Positions 21,710 through 34,158 are shown, counted from the first letter of the stretch. The stretch: DNA of 64,000 nucleotides from Rhizoctonia solani (GCF_016906535.1 NC_057376.1:558001-622000), one strand, 5' to 3'. Numbers and translations are program-made. The notes: generated by a model from the letters alone, not told the origin.

Positions 21710-23580
21710 TCACCAATCCTCAAATCCAAGAATACTATGTATACGACGATTAGAATAATAAAATCGTACATCAACACCCAATCCATCGAGTGCTTCACGG
21801 AAACACGACTCCAAAGGCTCACGTGCGACCTGCTCACGGATACAATACTTCCAATGTCTTCAGCCCTAATCCCGCGTCGTTCCGTGCACTAATGAGTGCC
21901 TTCAGCCCTGAGGGTGATGCGCTACCAACAACCAGCCTTTCAAGGCAAGGAAGAGTCCATGATCTTAATTCGAACATATCATCCCATGCGCGGTCGAGTA
22001 GAATAAGGGTTTTGATGGACGGATAAGCCATGAGCACCGTTTCATAAAGCGTGTAAAGGTCGCCGCTTGACACATATGGAACTAGATTTTGTTCGAACAA
22101 TAAGTCGAGACCGATCAAATGGGGAAAAAGGGGACTGGGATCGGATGGACTGAGACCTTTCGCAAAATAATTAACAATGTCCTTGTTTCGCGATGTTGGG
22201 TTTTGTAACCGAAAGCGAAGAAACCTCACGTTGGGTGCATCGAGCATATGGAATAGACTATGTTCCCAATCTAGACTGTAATGACAAGCTTTGAAAAGTA
22301 AAGCAAGCGACCGTAGTTTTGGTAGATATATTTTCGGTAGACAGCTAGTCTCTGCAGCTGTTTGGCCATAGGAGCCGAAAGAAAGCGGCTACGTAGATAC
22401 CTTACGTCGATGGACAGAATTTCAAGCATTGGGCTCGCAGCTAACAACGCATTGATGTCTTCAAGCTTGGGGGGTGTTGGGTAGAACTCGAATTTAAGAC
22501 AGGTCAAACCGACCAGCAGAGGGGACCCCGGACTTGCAAATAGACAAGAGTTGGGAATCCGTTCCAGTGTTGCAACCTTCAGTCGAGTAGGAAGAGTATG
22601 GAATAACGGCTTCTGTGATAAAGCGCTCCTTCGGTATCTCTCAAGACGTGTGCGCTCCGAGCCATGAAACTGGACCTCGAAACGGTAAAGGGACAGGAGA
22701 GGAAGGCTCTGAACGAACTCAAGCGCGCTTCTTGCGCCTCTATGTATAGTCCCTCTGGTGTATATATCCAAAAGGACCGCCACCTGGAAGGCGCTCCTCC
22801 ATGAGCCACAATGAAGTTCAACGCACGGCGCATTGCGTCTGCATATGTATCCGGTTTAGTAGTACTCAAGAACCTACTAGACAAGTATATTTCGATATCT
22901 AGTGGCGTGCTCGTTCCAGAGCGATCGAGACATAGGCCAGAGAAATGGAAAGGTGGGCCGTCCCAAAGCGTGATAACCAACCAGATCTAGGTAAATAAAG
23001 AAAGAGATGGTCAAGTCGAGCCAACAGCTGAGATATATCAGAAGCAAGACGAACCACTCTCGTGTTAAGGCCACCCTTCTCCAATATCTACACACAGACT
23101 TTGGAAAGCGTCAGCGACTCTCCGTGGTGTTCAGCTAGGCAGAACTGACCGGCAGCACCGTCAGACAGAAGAGATCAGCGTGACCGCGTCTCCGAACCTC
23201 CGTTTGTTTAGATAGGGCAAAGATATGAGAAAGAACTTCGTAGGGAATCCTATCAATAGTCTGTCGACCGTAGCCTAGGTTGAACATTCGAGGATACTGA
23301 TATTGCTTTGATCGATCTAGCTAGTAGATGAACACAGTCTGGTGGATTGCAGTGCTATGTGGTTACGTACGTGCCTCCTGGCACCAGCGCTTGAACCTCA
23401 TATATGTGCTACAAGTAATAACTCAAATAAACTTGTGAAATATGGCAAGTCTTGTGTGGGACTATAATTGTCCGGTCACATCACTCGACCTACAATGGAC
23501 AGTTCCTTCAATCTTGGCCCCTTTCAGTATCGTTAGATAGAAACAGTCAGAAAACCGATGATATATACTCAACTATATAT
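21707..23580 (-). repeat. Segmental duplication, copy A
   Basis: Similarity to copy B (about 24085-25910) covers the F-box gene, its 3' flank (ATAACAATCAC stretch) and about 300 bp of upstream DNA. The shared upstream DNA includes the block with CACCAGCGCTTGA and the TTCAATCTT...AACAGTC stretch. So promoter and gene were duplicated together, in direct orientation. Confidence 0.75.
21710..23287 (-). pseudogene. F-box gene 3, frame-damaged
   Basis: Same layout as F-box gene 2: start at 23287 (MFNLGYGRQTIDRIPYEVLS), microexon beginning SVCRYWRRVAL, long last exon beginning IWLVITLWDGPPFHFSGLCL and ending near 21710. Compared with its tandem copy (F-box 4) it lacks one base at each of at least four places: about 23069 in the microexon, 22721-22730 (GCGCGC where the copy has GCGGCGC), 22381-22405, and near 21845 before the C-terminal REPLESCFREALDGLGV. 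Between these lesions the protein is well conserved (RALNFIVAHGGAPSRWRSFW, LKVATLERIPNSCLFASPG, LIGLDLLFEQN). Either it is a young pseudogene or the consensus has deletion errors. If repaired it would be an SCF substrate receptor. Confidence 0.78.
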
Positions 23581-24097
23581 ACACTGTATGCGGGCAAAAT
23601 ACTAAACTTACTAAGTTATAGTTGTTTAAGACGCTCATCTTCAGTACATTTGAACTCCCAATGAGCTGAGTAATGGGTATTTTTCAGGCATGAATCCTAA
23701 AAGCCATTATAAATTATACACGCTTCTTTTTAGACTAAATCTAAATCAAAAAAAGGAGTACAATCTTTCAGCATCTTTTCCTCCCAGAAGTCACAAACAA
23801 GAGCGAAAAGGATTGCAAGCACGGTAGATTAGCTCGAGGACAATGGACTACTGACTCCGTGTGGTGCGAATGGGACAAAGCCAGCTAACCCTTGCTTCGA
23901 TGGACAATACTTCTAGCATTGGGCTGGCAGCTGAAAATGCATTCAAATGCTCAAGGCTTAGAAGAAAACGTCAGGAATTTGAGCTTTAATTGGGTGAAAC
24001 TGACTACTTGCAAAAGTTCCAGCAGACATATTACTTAAAGTACTAGCATTACTGCCGAATCTATCCAATTCCTACTGGATACAATTTATAACAATCA
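23288..24097. other. Spacer between tandem F-box genes 3 and 4
   Basis: Contains the duplicated upstream region of F-box 3 (to about 23580), AT-rich unique DNA, and a relic of a further F-box copy (separate entry). No intact gene. Confidence 0.55.
23895..24010 (-). pseudogene. Relic fragment of a further F-box copy
   Basis: The stretch beginning CGATGGACAATACTTCTAGC aligns with the F-box 3 and F-box 4 segment encoding PMLEILSIDV (about 22405-22500 in copy 3). It shares the TTC(A/T)AGCATTGGGCT core and the following GCAGCT...AACGCATT, then decays. No open frame extends beyond it. It marks a third, mostly deleted member between the two tandem copies. Confidence 0.6.
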
Positions 24098-25910
24098 CTA
24101 ACCCCCAAATCCCATAATCTCATGTATACGGCGACCAGAATAACAAAAACGCAACTCGACACCCAGTCCATCGAATGCTTCACGGAAATACGACTCTAAA
24201 GGCTCGCGCAGCGACCTAGTTACAGATAGCAATACTTCCAATGTTTTCGGTCCTAATCCTACATCGCGCCGCCCGCTGACAAGTGCCTTTAATCCCAGGG
24301 GCGAACCACCACTGACAACGAGCCTTTCGAGGCAAGGAAGAGTCCATGATCTTAATTCAAAAATATCATCCCAGGCCCGGTCGAGCAGAACGAGGGTCGT
24401 AATGGAGGGATAAGCCGTGAGCACCGTTTCGTAAGTCTGTAGAGATCGTTACTTGATGCGTATTGGACTAGACTCTGTCCAAATAACACATCGAGACCAA
24501 TCAAATGGGGGAAAAGCGGACTCGGATTAGACACATCAGGACCTTTTGCAAGGTAGTTAACAATGTCCTTGTTCCGCGGTGTCGGATGTTGCAATCGAAA
24601 GCGGAGGAACCTCACATTGGGTGCGTCGATCATACGAAATAGACTATGTTCCCAATCTAGACTGTAATGACGAGCTTTGAACAGCAAAGCAAGTGATTGT
24701 AGGCTTGGCAAATATATTTTTGGTAAGCTGGCGCCAGTACCTAAGGATGTTTGGCTATTGGAGCCGAGAGACAAGGGAGTAACTTGGAACCTTACATCAA
24801 TGATAAGATTTCAAGCATCGGGCTCGCAGCCAGTACCGCATTTATATGCTCAAGCTTTGGAAGCGCCGGGTAAAACTCGAATTTAAGGCAGGTCAAACCA
24901 ACCAGTAGAGGGGATCCCGGACTCGCGAATAGACAAGAGTTGGGAACCCGTTCCAGCGTTGCAACCTTCAATCGAGTAGGCAGAGTATGGAATAAGGGTT
25001 TCTGCGACAAGGCGCTTGTTCTTGAGTATATCTCAAGATCTGAATCTTCGGAGCCATGGAACTGGACCTCGAAACGGCGAAGGACAAGAGAGGAACTTCA
25101 AGACTTTGGACAAACTCAAGCGCCGCTTCCTGTGCGTCTATGTGTATACCATCTGGCGTATATATCCAAAACGACCGCCACCTGGAAGGCGCTCCTCCAC
25201 GAGCTACAATAAAGTCCAGCGCGCGGCGCATTGCGTCTGCATATGTATCCAGTTTAGTACTACGCAAGAATCTGTCTGATAGGTATATTTCAATGTCCAG
25301 TGGCGTGTTTGTTCCAGAGCGATCCAGACATAGCCCAGAGAAATGAAATGGCGGTCTGTCCGAAAGCGTGACGAGCGACCAGATCTACATAAGTGAACGA
25401 AGGGATGGTCAAGTCGAGCCAACGATTGAGACGTATATCAAGTCGACGAACCGCTCTCGTGTTAAGCGCCACCCTTCTCCAATATCGACATACGGACTAT
25501 GGAAATCGTCAGCGGCATCTTGTTTAGTGCTCCAAGTGGCCAGAACTGACCGGTAGTACTGTCAGACAGAAGAGATCAGCGTGACCTCGTCTCTTGACTT
25601 CAGTTTGTTTAGATAGGGTGAAGACGTAAGAAAGAACTTCGTAAGGGATTCTGTCAATAATCTGCCTGCCATAACCTAGTTTGAACATTCGGGGGTGCTG
25701 AAATTGGGTAGATGAGTGTGGTCCGGTCAATTGTGCAGCGCTAGGCGGTTACGTGTGCCTCCCAGCACCAGCGCTTGAGCCGCGTGTGAGGCTACAATTG
25801 GTAAGTTATAGTATTCAGCCCAAGATAAGCAAGCCCTTCAATCTTTGCCTCCTTTCAGCATTATCGAGCAAAAACAGTCGGAAAACAGTGATATATGCTC
25901 AAATGGCTAC
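24085..25910 (-). repeat. Segmental duplication, copy B
   Basis: Direct-orientation partner of copy A (21707-23580), covering F-box gene 4 plus its flanks. See copy A for the shared upstream blocks. Confidence 0.75.
24098..25688 (-). pseudogene. F-box gene 4, frame-damaged
   Basis: Start at 25688 (MFKLGYGRQIIDRIPYEVLS; an earlier in-frame ATG exists at 25730). The 45-nt microexon encodes SVCRYWRRVALNTRA and is bounded by a CCATAG acceptor and a GTTCGT donor. The last exon begins IWSLVTLSDRPPFHFSGLCL and ends at 24098 (RRIHEIMGFGG). It is intact where F-box 3 is broken, but has its own one-base deletions relative to F-box 3 near 25080 (before RFEVQFHG), near 24805 (ILS|IDVR) and near 24432 (DLYRL|YETVL). 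Between the lesions conservation is high (LFPHLIGLDVLFGQS, LRSWTLPCLERLVV). Same interpretation as F-box 3. Confidence 0.78.
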
Positions 25911-26400
25911 CAGATAGCCCCAGTATTCAAAGTGTGGCATATAGCCACTATACCAAGTATGGCCGTTTTCTTAACTAAAACGGCTCGATTAGACCTACAC
26001 CCCTTTTCCTTCTCAATCACAAACCTCGGCATTTTATAATCACCTCCGGAGTGTACCCCACCGAATGTGATCAGCTCATGGGCTACAGTTCGGAGATAAT
26101 TCCGAAGCTGGCTCCTCCGGTCGTGTGGCGCACCTATCGGGATTCACCCTGATCGCCCAAGAGATCAAATTCGGACCCGGTCCGGTCCCTGAACCGAACC
26201 CCAACACATACACACCGCATAACCACCCTCAATTACACAAGAGCTACACCAAGGGACAAGGGAAGAGAAATAAAACAAAAGAAATGAGAATGAACGGAGG
26301 TAAATCGGACACAACATGTGAGGAAAAGAGAGATAGAGGAGAGAGAGAATAAACTAATTCGAACAAGAGGTAACAAACACGACTACTACTCGGTACGCAC
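25689..26400. other. Intergenic between F-box 4 and the PHD gene
   Basis: Upstream region of F-box 4 (to about 25910 duplicated from copy A) and 3' flank of the PHD gene, including a purine-rich stretch at 26240-26350. No gene recognised. Confidence 0.5.
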
Positions 26401-28305
26401 TCAGTCTACGTCCCCGCCCCGCCCTCGCCGTTCGCGCTCGCTCACCTCCCGCCGTCGCTGAACCGCTCTTGGAATCCCAACAGGTCTGGTCAGACTTTCG
26501 AGCAGCTGGAGGGTCGACACGGCCGGGACGGATTGCACGTCTGGGAGTTTGACGGGCGCGAGCGAACCGGTAGGCGGGAGAGACGAAATCGCCGACGAAC
26601 CAGATCCCGATGCGGGGCCGTTTGCAGACTCGTCGTGGACCACGACCTCGGGCTCGGGTTCGGTCTCCCTCATGAGCCGCTCGTTTTCTCGTCGTGCGCG
26701 CTCGAGCTCTTCGACTCGCTTGGCCCTGTCGATCGCCTCGGCCTGGGCACGACCGACCCATTCGAGCATGCCGCGCACGCGCTTGCGCATGTCTCCGATC
26801 GTTGTGCGTTTACCCGGCCAGCGAATCTTGGCGTTCTTTTCGATGGAGAGGTCGGCGCCTGCGCTCGTTCGGACGGAACGCCACGAGGCAACGGGGTAGG
26901 CAACAAATCAGCTAAATGAGAGAGGTGGTCTGGGAGAGACCACGAGGTCGGAAGCGGGGAGGGGGAAGGGGCCCGTTCGGCAGCGGCGGCGGCAGCAGCG
27001 CAGCGGCAGCGCCTCTTCTCGTGCCTCCAGACGGATACGGCGCCGAGTCGTTGTTCCCTGGTCGTCGGGAGGATGGAGGGACTTGGCGCCACTGCGATAG
27101 GTATATTGATTCGGGTGCTTGGGTTTGCCTGAGGGAAGTGGGGGACGACGATCATGAGTAACGTGACCTGTTAGTCGGAAATGGCATACGCACCATCCAC
27201 GTCGAGATCCTTTTCCTTGCGTCGCTTGACGGCCCTTCCGCCAGTGACAGACTGATCAGGCTTGGGGGCAGGGGTCGGAACGGATGGAGTGTCGGCCATG
27301 GTGGTGGGGGGCCGATCGGAGGTGGTGGAGACGGGAGGAGACAATGTGGTTCGCTTGGGCTTCAATCTGATCACCCCCCAATGGGAGTAACCTCCATCAG
27401 GGTCGGTGGGAGGGGAGAGAAGAAAACAAACTCACATATCATCGTCTTCGACATCGCGGGTTCGCTTCCTCTTGCGCTTGGGATTGGTAGACTCTTCGAT
27501 GTCTGGGTCTTGTTGGATAGATAGAAGGATTGCCTGGGCGGTGGCCTCGTCATAGGCTGCATCACGACTGTTCATTGTGTTCCTGCGTTTGGGAGACTTG
27601 GGGGGCTTGGATGTGGCGGTGGGGAGGCGGAGCGAGCGGGGAGAGCAGCGTGGGTGACGACGAGGGGAGAGGCAGGCTTTGCGTACTTTGTCTTCTTGAG
27701 GTCACTGTGCACGATGAGCAGAATGAAACACATATGGAACACACGAGGCATACCGTAAGAGACCAGCATGGTTTTCGGGTCTGCACATCTCGCAGTAGTA
27801 GTGTTCGGGGCTCTCGTCGACGTTGGCCACGCCCATACAGACCCCGTGCTGCCAGACGGAACACTGCTCGCACTGGATCATAAAGTTGCCAAAGTCCTCT
27901 TCGTCTGGGGCAGTCAGCAGGGGAGAGCAAAGTATGTAATACGCACCACTGCCGCACACACAGCGAGTGACACTGCCTTCCTCGTCGTCGTCGTGGTTGG
28001 TGTAGGACACGGGCATGGGCACGTCCTCTGCCGTCTTCTTGGTCTTGCCCACCACATCCTTTGGCCGCTTGTTCCCACGCGCCTTGTTCTCCTCCACTCC
28101 CTCGTCCCCATCGTCCTGTCGTCGCCGGTTCGCCATCGCTGTCTGTCCTGTCGTTGTCGCCGCAGTCGTCGTTGTCGTCGTTGTCCCAGGCGTGTCGTTG
28201 TCGGAGACGGCACGGAACAGGCGAGTGCGATGACTTGGTCGATGCAGATGCAGATGCAGAGTGCGGCCCTTTGCTCTTGCCTCCTCGTCGCTCGCGCGTG
28301 CTCAT
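26401..28305 (-). CDS. PHD-finger chromatin protein, Cti6-like
   Basis: Multi-exon gene with one PHD finger: RCVCGS (exon ending near 27950), then after an intron EEDFGNFMIQCEQCSVWQHG, VCMG, and HYYCEMCRPENH. This is the Cys4-His-Cys3 pattern of PHD fingers that read methylated histone H3. Before it is a Lys/Asp-rich segment (MANRRRQDDGDEGVEENKAR). After it come basic stretches, TAQAILLSIQQDPDIEES, a PNQYTYR motif near 27120, and a C-terminal helix KRTTIGDMRKRVRGMLEWVG. This order resembles yeast Cti6 of the Rpd3L deacetylase complex; orthology is inferred. The start may be the ATG at 28136, or at 28305 (MSTRERRGGKSKG) if one base is missing near 28210. The region is much more GC-rich than its neighbours, with GAC/ACG trinucleotide runs. 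Confidence 0.7.
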
Positions 28306-28529
28306 CCGGTTCGATCCTATCGTGGATCCCCTCTGCGCAAACAGACGTCGCTCTTGCTAGGCCTTTGCATTTCTCCCCTGGGCATCGCCACCCTTGCTAA
28401 GCGCCCTCAGGGTTCACTCTCGATCGTTTTGTGGCTTGCAATATTAATCTTCCATTTCGCCCAGACCGAAGAGAGAGAGAAAAAAACAACAACTATGAAC
28501 ACAGTGAAAAATATACATGATACAATAGT

Positions 28530-31500
28530 CTAGGATGTAAACAGTCGCATAATGAGGTACATTGTCGATCCAGTAAAGCGCTGAATTCCTATCAGTACGT
28601 GCTTGTGTCTCGTATGGCTTCATAACTCACCACTATACTCGTAATCGCCACAAACGCCAGGATAAACACCATATACGCCCGTGTCTTGCTCAGATTCCCC
28701 TCACTCCCCATCGCCTGCGTAAATGTCGAGCTCGGGTTCCCACCTGACAAGATCCCAGCAGCCAACACACCCTGCAACACAACTTCAGCCACCCTGAAAC
28801 AGCCTCTCAATTTCCCCAGACACTCACGTTTGACAACACCCACGCCAACAACACGTTCGTTCGCACAGAGGCATAATAGTCCTTGGCCGCCTGCTCCTTT
28901 TCCGCATCCGTCGACCCCTCCTTTCGAGTCACCGGTGGCTTTCGAACCTTGAGCCGATGCAATGCATCCATGTACGCGCTGTTCCTGTCTGCCGGTGCTT
29001 CAGCCAACTCGACCTCGACAATCTTGTTGTCTTTTGTCGCCTGTACCGTCCCCAAGTCCAGTTGCTCGTGTCCCGTTTCTTTCGTTCCCCATGAAATCTG
29101 GTCGACGGATCAGTACGAGCTGTGGAAATAATTAACTAAACACTCACGTCGTCCAAATTAGCAAACGCAAACGTATTCAACAAGTTAATATACAACGGCG
29201 CCATCAAGAAATAAGGGATAGCGCTCGTGAACAAGTGCCAGGGATCAAACGCCAATAGACTTGACAAGAAATACACTCCGTACGTCACCAGGAGCGAGAG
29301 CAGCATTTGGCCATTGAGCCGTGAGGGTTGAGCGACGCTCGGTATGTGCACAGCGCACCGCATATGATTAGGTATACCGCCAGAATCGCAAACAGAATCG
29401 CCGGGACTTTGTACTTCCACGGCACCGCGCGGGGCTTGTTGCCCATTGATATCAAAAATGTCGTCACGATGATCGCTCCGTACCCATACTACGAAACGTC
29501 AGTCGATATGGCTTGCTCGAGTCACGGGATCATACCTGCATAACCAAGTTTACGTACTTGATCCCATTAATCTTAAACGCAGGATCTTCGAGGGACGACG
29601 TCAAGATCACGAAAAAGATATAAAAATTGCCCTGGTCGCTCCTCAGTTTCTGACCAACAACCCGGTGCAACAAACTCACAATCGCAAACCACGAAATAAC
29701 CAAACCAATCGTGTTGTATACAGTTTCCACTAGCAGAGTCATCTTCCTTATACTCCCATGGCCCGATTGCATAACCTGGCGAACGTGTGCGATAGAGTAT
29801 ACGGCTACGGTTGATACGTAAGTTTGAGCAAAGGGCCTTATCGTATGAATTTACCGGCAAAGAAAGACCCGTTCAGCCATCGCCTGCGCTGGCTGATAAA
29901 TTCTGCCAATGTATCTGGTACATCCGTCTCGCCAATCGCACTCTTGACATAACGCAGTACCCTGTCGAATAATCAATCCCAGTCTGGCTAAATTAATATA
30001 GAACAAACCCACCAGTCTGAGTTCTTCTTTGCGATGAGCTCGAAGCACAAGATACGCTATCACATATCATCAGGCAATACCGCCCCGACAAAAACTAGCC
30101 CACTCACATCCTCAGCCAGGTACATATTCGACGTAAAGATGTCTTGTGTTCGACCATTCAGTACCTCCCCCTTGAAGTACGAGGCTAGTGGACCTTCTCC
30201 ATTCTTGTCGTTCAGTAGAGCGATGTACCGATACGCCGAAAACGCCCCAGGAAGCACAGAAATGTACCCAAACATGGATTCTGTGGGCTTGTCTAATATA
30301 TTACTGATCTACATGTACATCAGCACCTAACCGCCGCATGAATGTTTTAACAAACGTACCTTGTACTCAAAGTTTTGCGCCGCAACTGAATGTGAAAGAT
30401 TTAACTCTGCTTCGCTCGTCAGAATGTCAAACATACCAAGCGGGTTTAATAACGCTTTCCATCGCTTCCCTTTGTATGCTGCGATTTCTCCACACGCCCC
30501 ACCGACATTCGAGCTTACATCAAAGGTCTTCCACAAGTGGTACAAGCTTTTTGTTCCGGGTCGCGTTCCAACATCGATTAGTATGCACACATTCGGCTAT
30601 TAAACTAGAATGAGCACATCACACAGATATATGCGTCGCGAAACATACCTGTAGTAGAGGAGCAAACGCGTTGAAAAACCATCGATGGCTGTTGATCTTC
30701 TTCTTATTCTTTTCTTTCAAACAGAATAGAATTTGCGTGGGCACAATCCCTGGACCACCTTTCTTGGCCGGGTCAGGATATTTAAAGTGCATGTCTGGGT
30801 CCAACGCTACGGATGTGGTGTACTCGAACAGATGGGCGGTCACTTCCTTGTCGGCGACAATATTTTTCATATGGCCACCTAGCTTCAGGCTAAGTTGTTT
30901 GTACCCTTTGAATAATCATATGGCACTGACCTTCTCCTTGGTAGACTCCCAAAGCTGATAAACAATCCAACACTCGGGATGAACGTGTTTTCGACCATCG
31001 GCAATAATGCATACAACTACCTTTTTCCATGAATCAGGTCCCCAGGTCATACTTGATCGTCGGGAGCATAGATGCGAGATGTTCTTCATGACTCCGTACA
31101 GAGTTCGGCAAAATAGAACCTCGTCTTCGTTATACATCGTAATGGCGATAAAAAGTTCGGTAGATCGGCCGTACAGGTTTTGCCGTAATGAATATTGGCT
31201 CGACTCAAAGTCATCTGGGTCGCACGTCACGGCTGTGTACCTAGAGTTGAATGGTTAAATCTGGCTACGAGGCGAACATGCAAAAAGAGTACCTGGTTGT
31301 CATCATCTCTTCGGTTCCTCGTTTGGGTAATACCAATCGATCTGGAATGGGTAACTCTATAACTAAATGTCCTGCAGTCAACGGTACACGTTTTTTCGTC
31401 TTGTGTCTTCGCATCATTCGTCCTTCTGGGGCAGGCCCACTTGATTCGACCTGTTAGCGCCAGTTCAACTAATGCATATACAACTTACAAATGTGTGTGT

Positions 31501-32796
31501 CGGATGGGTGTGCCAAATCATCGTAATGGTGTTTCAAAGATACCATTTCTCCAGTCTCCTCGTCACTATCGTATTTTTTACCGATGTCCCCAATGAAACG
31601 TCGAAAGGGTTGTCTTTATCGATCGGGATGTGCTCAACTCCTCCTTTCGAGTTGAAGTTTAATCCACGAACTTGTTTGTATCCATAATTTGATTGCCCGG
31701 TTTTTTGTTGCTCTTGAGCCATATCTTGATCAAACTTTAGGACTGTAGCGTCGGGCACCATGTCATATTCCATCGAGTCGTTTCCTTTGAATGATGTTGG
31801 AGAGGCGCTGCGTGATCTGGTGTTGTATGACGAGCGGCTGTGTCGGCCATAGGCCTCGCGTGAGCTGGCGATGGGTACATCGAATATCCGCCATTTGGCC
31901 GTTCAGGGGTAGTTCGTGAACGGACATTTGAGGGGGATGAGTATATAGAAGTTGAATAGCCCATGGGTTGCTGTTGAGGTACAGGCAAAGAGCCCCCAGT
32001 AGTCTGCTGATAGTTATGTGCCGCAACTGGATACTGTTGGGAATAGGAAGCTCCAGTGTGCTGAACCGACTGTGTAAAGCCAGTGTTCTGATAAGACGGC
32101 GTCTGTCCAAAAGTTGTGCCAGTGTGTTGCCACGATTCTGTCTGGTCGGTGTCGACTGCTGCCAGGATGCAGATTGATCGGTGCCCGTATGTTGCAGTTG
32201 AGTAAACCCTGTCGGTTGTTGGCTCAAAGAGGGTTGAGAAACGAACGAGGGTCCGGTTGGGAATGGCACTTGATCCTAATATATTAGTTTTTGTATTACA
32301 ACGAATAATATGGGAACAACACACCATGATACCCTGCTGGATACTGTTGTGGTAGCTGTTGCTGCTGAGAGTAGTCCTCTTGGCCCCAAGCAGGCTGGGC
32401 AGGATACGAAGGTTCCACGCTCTGCATGACTTGGTCAAATGCGCCAACACTTTGGGGGTGGTCAACCACCACAGTCGACCCAGATCTTGCACTCGAGGAC
32501 GCTTTGCTAGATTGTCTCTCTGGCCTCTCAGATATAGGAGACAGAACCGCTCGATCCTCTTCAGAAAATCGCATCATTCCAGTAGCAGGGAAGCTCGGTA
32601 GCGCTGAAAGTTGATCGTGCCCAGTCGTGTCCCGAAGTCCAAAGCGGCGACGAGGCTCAGGAGTTACGGGTGCATCCTCAAGTGTATATCGTTGGACCCC
32701 CTCCTCAGGTTCCTCGGATGTGAACAGGGGCTCGGTGTCGTGACTTTCGTCATATAGGGGTGGTATTGGTTTCCGGCGAGAAAAGTGTTCATCCAT
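28530..32796 (-). CDS. Chitin synthase (QRRRW class), with apparent frameshifts
   Basis: Processive family 2 glycosyltransferase that polymerises GlcNAc at the plasma membrane. The first ~350 residues are disordered, Gln/Ser/Thr-rich (starts [20 protein letters not shown]). The conserved part runs [104 protein letters not shown] and the signature QRRRW at 29878-29892 ([17 protein letters not shown]). Six or more membrane helices follow, and the protein ends [15 protein letters not shown]. About a dozen introns. One-base losses are needed at 30976-30978 (HPRVL motif), near 31580, and at two points in the N-terminal region (about 31870 and 32145) to join frames. The otherwise perfect catalytic core argues for sequence errors rather than a dead gene. 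Confidence 0.88.
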
Positions 32797-33930
32797 ACGG
32801 GTCTAGACAACAATTAGTTGCGGGTACGAATCAAGATTTACAAGGCTTGTGGGTCTTAGATTAGTCCAAATACAGTGAAATAAGCTCGAAATAGTAGTCA
32901 GAAACCCGGATATTAGACCTTGAAGGGAGAACGAAGTTACCAATCAGCCACGCGAAAACAAGGGTCGCGTTTCTTAGGTAAGTGTGTCGTGATGCTCACG
33001 TGACGTTAGTAGTATCTATGTGATAGTTATGCCTTGATAGCTATGGACATTGCTTGCCCTACTGTGCTCAGAAATGCTAGCAGCAATATGTTTTCAATCG
33101 TTCTGGTATCAGAGGAACAAAATAATTTATTACTTGAAGGATTTTCATGCCTCAATACAAGTAAGCCATTTTCTTGATCCACGCGGATCGGTAGCGCTAT
33201 TGTTGTCGTAGCTAATGCATATGTTCTGATACTCACAAGTACTCGCCTTTGAGGCGGCTTACTTAGTCCCAATACACTAATCCTTTCCGAATTATAAACC
33301 CCCCCGCCATGAAGTCGGCAATGCATATATGCAGCCTGGCGACTTCAACCAAGCATCCGCGCAACTGAATCCCAGTTGCCTAGGCAAAGGAATGATTTTC
33401 CGACCTAGCACGCAAAATCTGCTCCCGTGAACACGAGTTGGTGGCGAAGGCCGCGGGGAGTCGAAGGAACGTAGGAGTCCCGTCTGCATATGCATATTGG
33501 TTGTCAAAGGGCGGACGTTCGAGACCAGTCTCGTCTAAGAGACGGAGAAGATTCCACAAACCAAACAAGGGAAGAGGGATCTTGGCTGCTCACCGATATG
33601 CGGACAGGGCGCAAAGAGTAAAGGAGCGAAGAAGGATGAGCTAAGCCTATTTGGCGTCTTTTATTTGGCCAAGTATGTCTAGACCAAATGATCCACTGCT
33701 AGAACTATTGTCGCCTTTTGTATATATGCTAGGTCATATGCGCCCCTCCACTCAGGCCTCTCGTCATCCACACACTCTAACGCTTGCTGCCTGGTCCAGC
33801 AGCTAAATTCATTCTTTAACCAACTGCCTACTCTATCTAAACGTTTTGGGTCTGGTATCCTTACAAACTTCACAACCCTCTCGCAACCGTTCGAGTTCCA
33901 AGAGCCAAGCATCTAAATTAGTACACTATA
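32797..33930. other. Intergenic upstream of chitin synthase
   Basis: No protein gene supported. Contains the chitin synthase promoter with a TCACGTGA palindrome at 32996-33003, and a TATATATGC element near 33721 that could serve the small + strand gene at 33931. Confidence 0.5.
32996..33003. promoter_or_regulatory. TCACGTGA palindrome upstream of chitin synthase
   Basis: Perfect palindrome 200 bp upstream of the start codon at 32796. Same octamer as in other promoters of this window. Confidence 0.4.
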
Positions 33931-34158
33931 ATGACCCAATTCTTCCAAACTCCCTCAAATGCCGGCAATGCGTTTGCGCTTTACGGTGCGGCACAATCAC
34001 CCCGCGATACTCATTCGGACATTCGTTCTTTGATGCGTTCAAACGGCTCCAATCCTCATGCCACTTCTTCGCGCGACAGCTCAGCAGTCTCCATCTCGAG
34101 CTCCTCATCCTCTCAAAAATGCAAATCTCTGAAGGGGCTGAAGAACGTCTTCTCTTAG
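33931..34158 (+). CDS. Small Ser-rich hypothetical protein (75 aa)
   Basis: Single-exon frame MTQFFQTPSNAGNAFALYGA..., with a poly-Ser stretch and a short basic end (CKSLKGLKNVFS). No family recognised, no signal peptide, no CaaX box. Support is contextual: a TATATATGC element about 205 bp upstream, a C/A-rich leader with frequent CTCTC and ACAA, and a clean ATG. Could still be chance. Confidence 0.38.
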   Translation: MTQFFQTPSNAGNAFALYGAAQSPRDTHSDIRSLMRSNGSNPHATSSRDSSAVSISSSSSSQKCKSLKGLKNVFS

